A stretch of DNA of 33,417 bases from an uncultured Oscillospiraceae bacterium (lineage in GTDB: Bacteria; Bacillota; Clostridia; Oscillospirales; Acutalibacteraceae). Both the position numbers and the translations under genes were made by a program. Location: assembly GCA_902489335.1 (NCBI GenBank), contig CABTZO010000006.1, positions 1 through 33,417 of the forward strand, read 5' to 3'. Below are positions 24,764 to 33,126 of this stretch, one piece after another. A model generated the notes under the pieces. It was not told the DNA's origin. It did not search any database and was given only the letters and a program-made list of their open reading frames with translations. Positions within the stretch are counted from its first letter, which is position 1, and the number at the start of each line of letters is the position of its first letter.

Positions 24764-25921
24764 TTAATTTTTGTCGATTGAACTGTAATCACTCAGTGAA
24801 TCAACCAAATCTTTATTTGAATCTTTCATATTGGGAGTCATTTTTGAGTTGTTTACATGCTTGATAATCGCAATAACTATCAAAGCAATAACTGCAATAG
24901 CCGCAATAGAAAAGATTGCAATTATCCATTTTGGGAAAACTACCTTACTTTTTCCTGAGGCAGCATTATCATTAAACTTAACCTTTATTGTATATTCAGT
25001 TTTATTTCCGTCAGGTGTATTAACCGTAACAGTTATTAAATTATCTTCGTTTGGAACGAGTTTATCTGCACCTGTAACTGTAACATCAGCCTTAGGATCT
25101 TTCGGTTTAGCCTTAATATCAAGGCTTTTCACGCTGGATGGAACCTCTACTACATAATACGGAATAGTCGGATCAAAATCAGGATTCAGTGGATATAATC
25201 CGTCGTTTACTTTCAATGTTTTTAGTAAAACATCTTCACTTTTGTCTATTCTGATCGCCGATTGAGGGTCAGTTGTTTCTGCCACTGTATAAACCGGAAC
25301 TTTTGAAATCGGCGCAAATGTAAATCCGGGTGCGCTGTTACGATTTCTTTTTTTCGTGGTAGTGGTTCGAGAATATGTAGGACGAGTTGTTGTATTTGTA
25401 GATGGTTTTGTCGTGTTATCGTCCGGTTTTTTCTTTGTTGTAGAAGTTGTTGTACTTGCTTCTACAACTTTTACAACCTTTGTTGCGGTAAGTGTTGTAG
25501 GTGTATCCGAGCCTTTCTCCTTAACCGTCAGGTTAACCGTAAAAGTAAATGTATCGTTTACTTTAGGTGTTCCGTCAACCTCAGCAAAGAAAAACAGATT
25601 TGCTTTTTCACAAGGTGTGGATATTTTAAATTTCCCACCGGATTCCATTTCCGGATACGGAGAACCTGCAGCTTTAGTTATAGCTGCCTGAGTAGACGAA
25701 TTTGAAGGGGTCACAGTAAAATTGCCTTCAATAGATTCAATAACTTCTCCCGAAGAAGGTCTGATTTTCAAAATCAAAGATATATTATCAGTATTGTCAA
25801 TAGCTACTGTATCTTTTCCCAGCAAACCTGTAGTTGAAGGTTCGGCGAAAGCAGTAAGCGAAAGTATTAACACAAAACATACAGTGATAAAAACAGCCAA
25901 CGTCTTTTTAATGCTTTTCAT
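24764..25921 (-). CDS. Surface protein with Thr-rich linker, cadherin-like domain and C-terminal membrane anchor
   Basis: A 385-residue exported protein. In order: a signal peptide ending near AFAEP (residues 1-27); an N-terminal beta domain (about 30-145) that resembles a cohesin-like or adhesion fold; a Thr/Lys/Arg-rich linker (about 148-200); a cadherin-like beta-sandwich domain (about 230-320) of the type that includes LKTLKVNDG and ends EYTIKVKF; a membrane helix (about 330-352); and a cytoplasmic tail of about 30 residues. There is no LPXTG, so anchoring is by the helix. ATG at 25921 is chosen because AGGAG sits nine bases away; the ATG at 25930 directly abuts AGGAG. The ligand is unknown. 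Confidence 0.82.
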   Translation of the reverse strand: MKSIKKTLAVFITVCFVLILSLTAFAEPSTTGLLGKDTVAIDNTDNISLILKIRPSSGEVIESIEGNFTVTPSNSSTQAAITKAAGSPYPEMESGGKFKISTPCEKANLFFFAEVDGTPKVNDTFTFTVNLTVKEKGSDTPTTLTATKVVKVVEASTTTSTTKKKPDDNTTKPSTNTTTRPTYSRTTTTKKRNRNSAPGFTFAPISKVPVYTVAETTDPQSAIRIDKSEDVLLKTLKVNDGLYPLNPDFDPTIPYYVVEVPSSVKSLDIKAKPKDPKADVTVTGADKLVPNEDNLITVTVNTPDGNKTEYTIKVKFNDNAASGKSKVVFPKWIIAIFSIAAIAVIALIVIAIIKHVNNSKMTPNMKDSNKDLVDSLSDYSSIDKN

Positions 25922-25964
25922 GATATTCATCTCCTATCGATTGAAAACACAAAATCATATAAAG

Positions 25965-25994
25965 ATTCTATCTTTAATTTAATAAAATGTCAAT
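25965..25994 (-). promoter_or_regulatory. Promoter of the surface-protein gene
   Basis: On the minus strand an exact TTGACA (25994-25989), 18 bp, and TAGAAT (25970-25965). No terminator is visible between the S41 protease gene and this promoter. Confidence 0.65.
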
Positions 25995-26030
25995 AATTTA
26001 TTAAGTATATTATAGTTATTTTTCACAAAA

Positions 26031-27236
26031 TTATTTACCGGTTGACAATATATTCAAAGCTTTGGAAATATGTGGATCCTCTTGATCTTTCATTATTCCT
26101 AATCTTTCTCTTTGTTTGTCGGTCAAAGGAATAGGATAATCCGGATTGAGTCCTGTCTTATCATAAGGGATTCCGCTTAGCGGGTAAATTTCTGCAACCG
26201 ACAATACAACTGCACTTCCGTCACTGAATTGAAAAACCTCTTGCATGGTTCCGATACCGGCTGTTTTTTCACCTATTAGTTCTGCTTTTCCGAATTCTTT
26301 AAGATCGCAGGCAAAAAGTTCGGCAGGTCCACTTGTCTTATTTGATACTAAACATAAAATAGGCAAGGTAATCTGCTGAGCATCGGAAGAAAATGTTTTT
26401 ATAATCTCATTATCTTTATTTTTTGCGATTGCGATTGCCTTTATTCCTGAGCTTCCGACAGGAACAATGAGATCTAAGGCAGAAGCCGCATTTTCTATAT
26501 TGCCTTTGCTTGTATTTCTAAGATCTAAAATTATAGAAGAAGCTTTTTGTTTGCTTATTTTTTTAAGGACCTCATCAAGTTGGTCCTTTGTGTTACCATA
26601 AAAAGCATTTATTTTTATATAAGCAATATCTCCTATCATTCTATAAGTAACAGTATTCAAACTAAAGCCCATAACTAAATTAACAGATATGTTTTTTCCG
26701 TCTCGTCTATATGTAATGTCAACGGATGATAGCTTCTCTCCATACAGCTTCTTTATTAAATCACTGCTGTTCGATTCGTTTACTTCATCATCACCGACTT
26801 TTATAATTTCGTCTCCGAGTATTATTCCTGCATTGGCAGCTGACGAGTTCTCAGCAACATCCGTTACCGTAATAACATTTTTTTCTTTGTTATATTTGCA
26901 AGTCAAACCTGTTCCGGCAACCTTACCGGCAAGTCTGTTCTTATATATAATGTAATCTTCGGCACTCAAGTAAAAACTCGACTCATCGTTAAGTCCGTTT
27001 ACATAACCGGCTGACAAGCCCTTGCTTAAAAGTTCATTGTCTATAGGTTTATAGTATTTCTTCCTTACAAGTTCATCAATACTTGCCACTTGCTTATACA
27101 TACCGGTTCTGTTAGGTAAGTTTTCAATAAGCTTATTATATATTCCTATGGAAGATCCCATTGTGATAGCAATTGTCAAGACAACCGCCAAAATCAAAAC
27201 GGATATCATTGTTGAAACACTGACTTTTTTCTTCAT
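26031..27236 (-). CDS. S41-family carboxy-terminal processing protease (CtpA/Prc-like)
   Basis: A 401-residue membrane-anchored serine protease working outside the membrane. It has an N-terminal membrane segment (about residues 9-30), a PDZ domain (about 95-190, with AGIILGDEIIKVGDDEV), and a C-terminal peptidase core. The Ser-Lys dyad is seen as the Ser of NKTSGPAELFA near residue 303 and the Lys of GEKTAGIGT near residue 328. The length is typical. It lies 14 bp after the M23 gene with AGGAGC before the ATG, so it belongs to the ftsEX unit, where it may process or degrade the M23 enzyme or other wall hydrolases (inference). Confidence 0.92.
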   Translation of the reverse strand: MKKKVSVSTMISVLILAVVLTIAITMGSSIGIYNKLIENLPNRTGMYKQVASIDELVRKKYYKPIDNELLSKGLSAGYVNGLNDESSFYLSAEDYIIYKNRLAGKVAGTGLTCKYNKEKNVITVTDVAENSSAANAGIILGDEIIKVGDDEVNESNSSDLIKKLYGEKLSSVDITYRRDGKNISVNLVMGFSLNTVTYRMIGDIAYIKINAFYGNTKDQLDEVLKKISKQKASSIILDLRNTSKGNIENAASALDLIVPVGSSGIKAIAIAKNKDNEIIKTFSSDAQQITLPILCLVSNKTSGPAELFACDLKEFGKAELIGEKTAGIGTMQEVFQFSDGSAVVLSVAEIYPLSGIPYDKTGLNPDYPIPLTDKQRERLGIMKDQEDPHISKALNILSTGK

Positions 27237-27250
27237 TATTGCTCCTATAA

Positions 27251-28498
27251 TTATCTTTTAGGCATTGGTGGCATATACGGCAATGGATTTTGAAGTTTAT
27301 GATTTATTCTGACTTCCAAATGCAAATGCGGACCCGAGCTGTTACCGGTACTTCCCATATATCCTATAACATCTCCGGCTTTTACCTTTTGACCGTCGAC
27401 TGCGGCAAAACCGGACATATGACCATAAAGAGTAACAAATCCGTCTCCGTTATCAACTGTTGCATGATTACCGTAAGACCAGTGCAAATGTCTAATATGA
27501 AAAACCCCGTCATGTGCCGCATGAATAGCCGTTTTCTTATTACCGCAACTGATATCAAGACCCTGATGAAAATCAGAAGCTGTAGAACCGTTTATAGTAT
27601 ATGTTCTTCTTCCGTAATAAGAAGAGATATATCTGTCCCTTTCCCAAATGGGACAAACAAGCTTTCCGACATTACCCGAGCCTGTTGAAATCTGAGAATT
27701 CAAATAAGCATTATATTCCTGTCTCTCTTTTTCCATTTGTCTCAGATAAATTGTTGTTAACTTTTTACTCGTTGCAATTTTTGTCATTTCCGCTTGATAA
27801 GCATTAACGGCACTGTCAAGTTTGGCTCTTTCGGCAGCGACTTTCTTTTGTGAAGCAATTTCTGTTTGTTTGTCGGACTCAATTGTTTTTTTACTGTTTT
27901 CAAGCGTTTCTATCTTAGCCTGCTTTGACTTCTTGCTTAATTGAATTTTAAGAATAGCGGCTTTTACTTTGTTCACAAGTTTCATATCATTTTCGGATAC
28001 ATTTTTCATAAGCTCTATTCTTGTTAAAAGTGAAGTGATACTGTCGGAAGATAAAATAACTTCTATTGTAGAACTTTCTCCTGACATATATATTGCACGA
28101 AGTCTTTTACAAAGCTTTTCCTCGTTTTCATTTATAATTTTTTCCTGATCTGCGATTTGAGCGTCTAAAGTTGCTATTTCAGAATTAAGTGTTTTGATTT
28201 GACTTTCGCAACTGTCAATACGACTGTTGAGCGCATTAATTTTATCTTGATACGCTCTTATAACTGCATTGAGCCTGTTAGCTTCTGTCAGAGCAGGTAA
28301 GGCGGCCTTTTTTGTCTCCGCTTCTTGCTTGTCAAGATACGCCAGTTGTTTGTCCAACGCCTTTATAGTTTCATTTATTTCTCCTATTGACTTAGCACTT
28401 GCTTTTTGAGGTACTGCAAAAGAAAAGCAGGTGAAAATCAAGATGGTTGTGAGAAAAACAGAAATTATCGATGAAAATTTTTTCTTATCAGACATCAT
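27251..28498 (-). CDS. Secreted M23 (LytM) peptidase with long N-terminal coiled coil, EnvC/CwlO-like partner of FtsEX
   Basis: A 415-residue peptidoglycan hydrolase. A signal peptide (about residues 8-33) is followed by about 230 residues of coiled coil in two long arms, then a linker and a C-terminal LytM/M23 domain (about 305-410). The metal ligands of active M23 enzymes are present: His and Asp of FHQGLD, and His of HLHLE, with GHMSG between, so it looks catalytic, unlike the degenerate domain of E. coli EnvC. Starting at 28498 or the next codon puts AAGGAAG about nine bases upstream and gives an 11-base overlap with ftsX. The coiled coil is the part that binds FtsX in related systems. 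Confidence 0.9.
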   Translation of the reverse strand: MMSDKKKFSSIISVFLTTILIFTCFSFAVPQKASAKSIGEINETIKALDKQLAYLDKQEAETKKAALPALTEANRLNAVIRAYQDKINALNSRIDSCESQIKTLNSEIATLDAQIADQEKIINENEEKLCKRLRAIYMSGESSTIEVILSSDSITSLLTRIELMKNVSENDMKLVNKVKAAILKIQLSKKSKQAKIETLENSKKTIESDKQTEIASQKKVAAERAKLDSAVNAYQAEMTKIATSKKLTTIYLRQMEKERQEYNAYLNSQISTGSGNVGKLVCPIWERDRYISSYYGRRTYTINGSTASDFHQGLDISCGNKKTAIHAAHDGVFHIRHLHWSYGNHATVDNGDGFVTLYGHMSGFAAVDGQKVKAGDVIGYMGSTGNSSGPHLHLEVRINHKLQNPLPYMPPMPKR

Positions 28499-29474
28499 AC
28501 AGAACACTTCCTTCATCTTTAAGATATTTTTTGAGTGAAACCGCACTTCCTACAACACCTGCCGTTATACCAATAAACAAGAATAATAAAATTAAAGGTA
28601 AAATAAATGGTAAAACAGGCAGAACTTTCATTGTAAGCATCATCGTTCCCGGGCCTATTAAGCTTTTGACAATTGAATAAACGCCAATAACTATCGCCAG
28701 TGATATTGCACTCGATATGCTTCCGATTGCAAAGCCTTCAACCATAAACGGTAATCGAACAAATTTGTTCGTCGCTCCAACTGCTTTCATAATACTGATT
28801 TCTCTTCTTCTGCTATAAATGGCGACTTGAATCGTGTTTGAAATAATAAACAGAGAAACTGCAAGTAACATTCCTATTATACCTGCACAAATGGCTGTAA
28901 CAGAAGTTCTGAATTTTGAAAGTTTTTTTGCTAAGTTTCCGTTTTCTCTGATACTTATAATATAGGGATAGGTTTTTATTTTAGCGGTTATATCATCATA
29001 GTTTTTCATGCTTTTTAGTGTTACCTTGTAAGCATCAGGCAAAGGATTTTTGTCAAGTCCACTTAAAACAGTTGCGTCTTTTCCCAATGATTCAAGTTGC
29101 TTTTTGAAAGAAACTTCTTTCGGAATATATTCAACACGTGCAACTTTTTCCGTCGATTCTATTTTCTTTCTGAGTACCTCTTTTTGTTCTGCGGAAGAAC
29201 CGTCTTGAATGAAGACCATCACCACATTTTCGGATTCAATTTTGCCGATCATATTATTTATGTTTGCAAAAACTAAAATTGCAAATCCGATCATTATAAG
29301 ACATGAGGTCAACACAACGATTGAAGCAACAGACATAAGCTTATGTGTAACTAAGCTCTTAAATCCCTGTTTTATCAGATATGAATAACTTCCGGTTTCA
29401 CGCCTTTTGTTCTTTCTTTTCGGAACAATCGGAGTTTCTTCGGCAGATAAATTGTCTTTTCTTTTTTTACTCAT
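28488..29474 (-). CDS. ftsX: Cell division protein FtsX (ABC-type membrane subunit)
   Basis: A 328-residue membrane subunit of FtsEX, which passes ATP-driven conformational change to an outside wall hydrolase. It has a basic, probably cytoplasmic N-terminal tail of about 30 residues, a first membrane helix (about 50-72), an extracellular domain (about 75-200) that binds the hydrolase, and three further helices (about 205-228, 245-268, 285-312). SRRREISIMKAVGAT near residue 222 is the coupling segment. The start overlaps the ftsE stop (ATGA) with GGAG four bases upstream, and the stop overlaps the M23 gene. Confidence 0.94.
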   Translation of the reverse strand: MSKKRKDNLSAEETPIVPKRKNKRRETGSYSYLIKQGFKSLVTHKLMSVASIVVLTSCLIMIGFAILVFANINNMIGKIESENVVMVFIQDGSSAEQKEVLRKKIESTEKVARVEYIPKEVSFKKQLESLGKDATVLSGLDKNPLPDAYKVTLKSMKNYDDITAKIKTYPYIISIRENGNLAKKLSKFRTSVTAICAGIIGMLLAVSLFIISNTIQVAIYSRRREISIMKAVGATNKFVRLPFMVEGFAIGSISSAISLAIVIGVYSIVKSLIGPGTMMLTMKVLPVLPFILPLILLFLFIGITAGVVGSAVSLKKYLKDEGSVLYDV

Positions 29475-30361
29475 TTTTCTCCGTCCTCAAGATATTTTGA
29501 ATAATCATTTTCAAGCTCAAACTGTCCGCTTAAAGCTTTTTTGATAATCTCAGTTTTTTCTTCCTTATTCATTTTTTTGATATCTTCATCTATTTTTGGC
29601 GGAGTTTTCTTTTGTCTTGCATAGTTTGAAAGTATCTTCTGCTTGTAAAGTGCCTCTTCATTTTTTTTGTTATATGTGATTCTGTCCTTGTGCATTCCTT
29701 TGGGAATATCTGAAATAATTTCTCCTTCATCAATACAAATTAATCGATGATCATATTTTTTAACAAGCTCATGTTCATGGGTTACCATGATTACCGTAGT
29801 TCCATTTTCATTAATTCGGTTCAACAAATTAACAATGTCAAGAGACATTTCGGGGTCTATATTTCCGGTAGGTTCATCTGCGATTATTATGTCCGCATTA
29901 TTTACAAGAGCTCTCGCAAGTGCTGCTCTCTGCTGTTCACCGCCCGAAATTTTTTCGGGAAGTTCACGAGCCTTTGACGATAAACCGACCAAGCTCAAAA
30001 CATAGGGAACCCTTTTTCTTATTTCATGTTCCGAAGCTCCGATAACTCTCATGGCAAATGCAACATTATCATAAACCGTCATAGTAGGTATGAGTCTGAA
30101 GTCTTGAAAAACAATTCCCATAGTTCTTCTAAAATATGGAATTTCGCTTTCTTCCATATTATTTAAATTAAAATCATTTATTGTAACATTACCGTTTGTA
30201 GGCAATTCTTCTCTGAAAATTGTCTTTAAAAGTGTGCTCTTGCCGGAACCGGAAGATCCGACAACAAAGACAAATTCTCCTCTTTCTATCTTAAAACTAA
30301 CGTTTTTAAGAGCCACTGTCCCGTTAGGGTAGACTTTGGAAACGTTTTTAAATTCTATCAA
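29471..30361 (-). CDS. ftsE: Cell division ATP-binding protein FtsE with C-terminal extension
   Basis: A 296-residue ATPase of FtsEX. Walker A is VGSSGSGKST near residue 35, the Q-loop VFQDFRLIPT near residue 84, the signature SGGEQQR near residue 139, Walker B IIIADEPTGNID near residue 160, and the switch His in VTHEHELV. FtsE is usually about 220-230 residues; here about 68 extra residues, rich in Lys and Glu, follow the ABC domain. A TTG start at 30361 is used, seven bases after GGAGGA; no ATG in frame fits better. Two promoters and a WalR-like box lie upstream. Confidence 0.94.
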   Translation of the reverse strand: MIEFKNVSKVYPNGTVALKNVSFKIERGEFVFVVGSSGSGKSTLLKTIFREELPTNGNVTINDFNLNNMEESEIPYFRRTMGIVFQDFRLIPTMTVYDNVAFAMRVIGASEHEIRKRVPYVLSLVGLSSKARELPEKISGGEQQRAALARALVNNADIIIADEPTGNIDPEMSLDIVNLLNRINENGTTVIMVTHEHELVKKYDHRLICIDEGEIISDIPKGMHKDRITYNKKNEEALYKQKILSNYARQKKTPPKIDEDIKKMNKEEKTEIIKKALSGQFELENDYSKYLEDGEK

Positions 30362-30430
30362 AATATATCCTCCGAATAATCTGTGTAAAGTATATTAGCT
30401 TTACCTAAGGTTTTATTTTCCTATATATAA

Positions 30431-30459
30431 TTTATAACCTTAAATCAAAGCAAAGTCAA
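30431..30459 (-). promoter_or_regulatory. Proximal ftsE promoter
   Basis: On the minus strand TTGACT (30459-30454), 17 bp, TATAAA (30436-30431), five of six matches in each hexamer. Confidence 0.7.
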
Positions 30460-30499
30460 GAATATCAGCTATCTTGCGATAATTTTTTGACTTTATGAA

Positions 30500-30540
30500 A
30501 TTATACCACAGCGAAAAAATAATTGTAACCCTTTTGTAAC
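30500..30540. promoter_or_regulatory. WalR-like box with distal extended -10 ftsE promoter
   Basis: The plus strand reads TGTAAC-CCTTT-TGTAAC (30524-30540), an exact match to TGTWAH-N5-TGTWAH. On the minus strand TGTGG-TATAAT (-10 at 30505-30500) directs transcription towards ftsE, and its -35 position (30528-30523) overlaps the box. The box differs by two bases from the one at 24656-24672. The whole gap 30362-30621 holds these elements and the next terminator. Confidence 0.6.
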
Positions 30541-30570
30541 AATTTAAGTCCATAAAAAGATTTAAAAAAC

Positions 30571-30605
30571 AATAGACTTATCAAAACCATTTTGATAAGT
30601 CTATT
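30571..30605 (-). terminator. Terminator of the PucR/CdaR-type regulator gene
   Basis: A perfect 16-bp inverted repeat (30571-30586 with 30590-30605) with a three-base loop, followed by six T on the minus strand, 16 bp after the stop codon. Confidence 0.85.
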
Positions 30606-30621
30606 GAATAATTTATAAATT

Positions 30622-31707
30622 TTAATATTTAGCGGGTTTTGTATCCAAATATTTTTGGACCATTAAGGCTACTTTAAAAACAATCGCGTCGTCAAATTCT
30701 CTCAAATCCAACCCTGTAAATTTTTTGATTTTTTCAAGTCTGTAAACAAGAGTATTTCTGTGGACATATAGTTTCCTTGAAGTTTCAGAAACATTTAAGT
30801 TGTTTTCAAAGAATTTTTGAATTGTTTCAAGTGTTTCTCTGTCCATACTTTCGATTGAACCCTTTTTGAAAACTTCTTTCATAAACATTTCACAAAGGGT
30901 TGTGGGCAATTGATATATAAGCCTTGCAATTCCAAGATTTTCATAGTTGACAATGGGCTTTTCCATATCAAATACTTTGCCGACTTCAAGCGCAACCTGT
31001 GCTTCTCTGAATGAACCTGCCAAATCTTTAAGCGAAGTTACAATTGTGCCGATACCAATCTGTGATTTTCCAAAAAAATCAGTCGAAAGTGAGTCGCAGA
31101 TAGACTGAGCCAACTTCTGCAATTCATCATTGGTGGTGTCTTCCTTGACTTCCTTTACTACAGCGATATCAGTATCATTTATTGTAATGACAAAATCTTT
31201 TTTCTTTTCCGGGAAAAGATTTTGAATTAAATCATAGGCAGGTAAACTCTTCTTTGAATCCATTCTGACAATTAAAACTGCTCTTGGAATTTCAATATCA
31301 AAATGAAGTTCTCTTGCCTTTAAATAAATATCACCGGGTAAAATGTTATCGGTTATTATATTCTTAACGAAGTTTCCTCTGTCATATTTTTCATCATACA
31401 GTTTTTTAGTATTTGCAAGAGAAATCGCAATTATTTTAATTAAATCCTCATAGGATTCATTCGCATTCTCAATGAAAACGGCGTTCTCTAATTTTTGACC
31501 AAAACCAAACGGAAAATACAGATCACCGTTTACAATTACTGATTTATTTGGAACAAAAACGTCAGATACGGAAACATTTTTAGTATCTCCGATTTTGCTG
31601 AGTTCAGTGCATGCAATTATTGATGTTGTAGCATCGATTACTCCGACATTGTTATTCACAAGATCTTTTACCTGTTGCAAATAACCTTGAAAAAGTTTGT
31701 TCGACAA
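30622..31707 (-). CDS. PucR/CdaR-type transcriptional regulator
   Basis: A 361-residue DNA-binding regulator. The N-terminal half (about residues 15-130) looks like a ligand-sensing GAF- or sugar-diacid-like domain. The middle (about 160-265) resembles the degenerate GGDEF-like region of the CdaR family. The C-terminus (about 300-358) is the PucR helix-turn-helix, with LNVSETSRKLYVHRNTLVYRLEKI. A TTG start at 31707 is preferred to an ATG 144 bases upstream because AGGAGG (31715-31720) is seven bases away and the extra N-terminus would be low-complexity. It is a single-gene unit with its own promoter and terminator. The ligand and target genes are unknown. Confidence 0.85.
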   Translation of the reverse strand: MSNKLFQGYLQQVKDLVNNNVGVIDATTSIIACTELSKIGDTKNVSVSDVFVPNKSVIVNGDLYFPFGFGQKLENAVFIENANESYEDLIKIIAISLANTKKLYDEKYDRGNFVKNIITDNILPGDIYLKARELHFDIEIPRAVLIVRMDSKKSLPAYDLIQNLFPEKKKDFVITINDTDIAVVKEVKEDTTNDELQKLAQSICDSLSTDFFGKSQIGIGTIVTSLKDLAGSFREAQVALEVGKVFDMEKPIVNYENLGIARLIYQLPTTLCEMFMKEVFKKGSIESMDRETLETIQKFFENNLNVSETSRKLYVHRNTLVYRLEKIKKFTGLDLREFDDAIVFKVALMVQKYLDTKPAKY

Positions 31708-31750
31708 ATTCTTTCCTCCTTTTTTGTGTAAAATAACTAATGCTTTATAC

Positions 31751-31779
31751 ATTTTACATATTTTTTGAAAAATATTCAA
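31751..31779 (-). promoter_or_regulatory. Promoter of the PucR/CdaR-type regulator
   Basis: On the minus strand TTGAAT (31779-31774), 17 bp and TAAAAT (31756-31751). Confidence 0.6.
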
Positions 31780-31834
31780 GACTAATTGACTAAAAATATC
31801 GTAAAAAAAGAAATGTTTACAATTTAACAAGCAA

Positions 31835-31868
31835 AAAAAGAATCGTTTCAATCGAAACGATTCTTTTT
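31835..31868 (-). terminator. Terminator of the rsmD-coaD-coiled-coil unit
   Basis: A 15-bp inverted repeat (31835-31849 with 31854-31868), a four-base loop, and A and T runs on either side, 12 bp after the stop codon at 31881. Confidence 0.85.
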
Positions 31869-31880
31869 AATCATTTATAT

Positions 31881-32636
31881 TTATTTTTGGTTTTTTAAAT
31901 TTGTTGTAAATTTCTCCAGTCTTTCATTAGCCGACAAAAGCTCTTTTGAAGAGGATCCCAAGACTTCAATTATATATTCGACAGCTGATTTCTTAAAACT
32001 GTTTGCCCAGTTTTTAGCTTCAGTTCTGATTATATCTGCTTCAGTTTGAGCATTGGTCAACATCTTTTTCGATTCAGCCTTAGCATTTGTAAGATCGATA
32101 TCAGCCTCAGACTTTTCTTTGTTGGTCTTCTTTTGAAGTTCTTGCGCTTCACTTTTTGCTTTACTCAAAAGGTTGTTCGCTTTATTTTCGGCATCTGTGA
32201 TTATTTCCTTAGCTTTTGCTTCGGCTCTTTTCACTGTTTCCTGAACAGACACAATTTCATCAGATTTTTTTTCGGCCTGTTTTATTATTTCTTTTTCTTT
32301 TTCTTCAGCCTTTGCAACAATTTCCGAATAGTATTTGTCGGCAGCCTTCTTTTTTTCGTCAAATTCGGTTTTCGATTTTATTGCAAGTTCGCTTGCATTT
32401 TTATTTGCAGTTGATATTTTTTCTTTCGCATCTTCAGAGGCTTTTTGCAGAATGGATCCTCTCTCCGAAACAAGAATCTGAGCTTCTTTAATCTCTTTCG
32501 GAAAATTCATCCTCATATTTTCAATAACGGTATTGATATCTTCCGGATCAATCGAAACTCTTCCTGAAAAAGCTTGCGGTTTCCCGTTATCGACAATTTC
32601 TTCTATTTGGTTAATATATTCTTCAAATACAGACAT
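31881..32636 (-). CDS. Long coiled-coil protein, DivIVA-like N-terminus
   Basis: A 251-residue protein that is almost entirely helical. After a short N-terminal region with a DivIVA-like look (VSIDPEDINTVIENMRMNFP, about residues 27-46), residues about 50-235 form an Ala/Lys/Glu-rich coiled coil with repeated AKAKEII- and AKSEAQEL-like heptads, resembling V-ATPase subunit H or E only through composition. No membrane segment or catalytic motif is present. It follows coaD by one base. Similar genes occur beside coaD in clostridia; a cytoskeletal or cell-pole role is a guess from the DivIVA resemblance. Confidence 0.75.
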   Translation of the reverse strand: MSVFEEYINQIEEIVDNGKPQAFSGRVSIDPEDINTVIENMRMNFPKEIKEAQILVSERGSILQKASEDAKEKISTANKNASELAIKSKTEFDEKKKAADKYYSEIVAKAEEKEKEIIKQAEKKSDEIVSVQETVKRAEAKAKEIITDAENKANNLLSKAKSEAQELQKKTNKEKSEADIDLTNAKAESKKMLTNAQTEADIIRTEAKNWANSFKKSAVEYIIEVLGSSSKELLSANERLEKFTTNLKNQK

Positions 32637-32637
32637 T

Positions 32638-33123
32638 TTATTTCCTTCCCAATTTATTTAATATATCTTCTTTAACACATTCAGGTACAAAATCTGAAAT
32701 ATCACCGCCAAGGCTGGCAATCTGTTTTACCATAGAAGAACTTAAGAATAGATTGTTCTTGTCAGCGGCAATAAAAACAGTCTCCAACTTCGGATAAATT
32801 TCCTTATTCGTTACAGCTTGCTGAAATTCGTTTTCAAAATCGGAAACAGCTCTCAATCCTTTAACAATTATATTAATATTATTCATTTTTGCATAATTTG
32901 CAAGCAATCCGTCATAAAAATCGACAACAACATTTTCTTGTCCTTTTATGGCTCTGTTGATAAAATCCATTCTCTCTTCAACGGAAAACGAATTTTTCCC
33001 AATCTTTTGCTGATTTTGCAATATAAGCACTATGACTCGATCAAACATTTCAGACGCTCTGTTAATAACATCTAAATGTCCGTTTGTAATAGGATCAAAA
33101 CTACCGGGACAAATTACTGTCAT
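32638..33123 (-). CDS. coaD: Phosphopantetheine adenylyltransferase
   Basis: Makes dephospho-CoA from 4'-phosphopantetheine and ATP, the fourth step of CoA synthesis. The 161-residue protein has the normal length. The nucleotidyltransferase motif PGSFDPITNGHLD is at residues 5-17, with the ATP-binding KGLRAVSDFENEFQQA near residue 88 and the C-terminal SSSMVKQIASLGGDISDFVP. AGAGGT lies five bases before the ATG. It lies three bases after rsmD, a common pairing in Gram-positive bacteria. Confidence 0.96.
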   Translation of the reverse strand: MTVICPGSFDPITNGHLDVINRASEMFDRVIVLILQNQQKIGKNSFSVEERMDFINRAIKGQENVVVDFYDGLLANYAKMNNINIIVKGLRAVSDFENEFQQAVTNKEIYPKLETVFIAADKNNLFLSSSMVKQIASLGGDISDFVPECVKEDILNKLGRK

Positions 33124-33126
33124 TCT

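Noticed and set aside
24574..24792. A 72-codon minus-strand reading frame in the gap between the surface-protein and 3D genes
   Set aside because: It runs through the perfect terminator hairpin and the WalR-like box, has no ribosome site, and its composition is that of AT-rich noncoding DNA.
31708..31851. In-frame N-terminal extension of the PucR/CdaR-type regulator
   Set aside because: It covers the promoter and the AGGAGG site and encodes Phe/Lys-rich low-complexity sequence; the TTG at 31707 explains the gene better.
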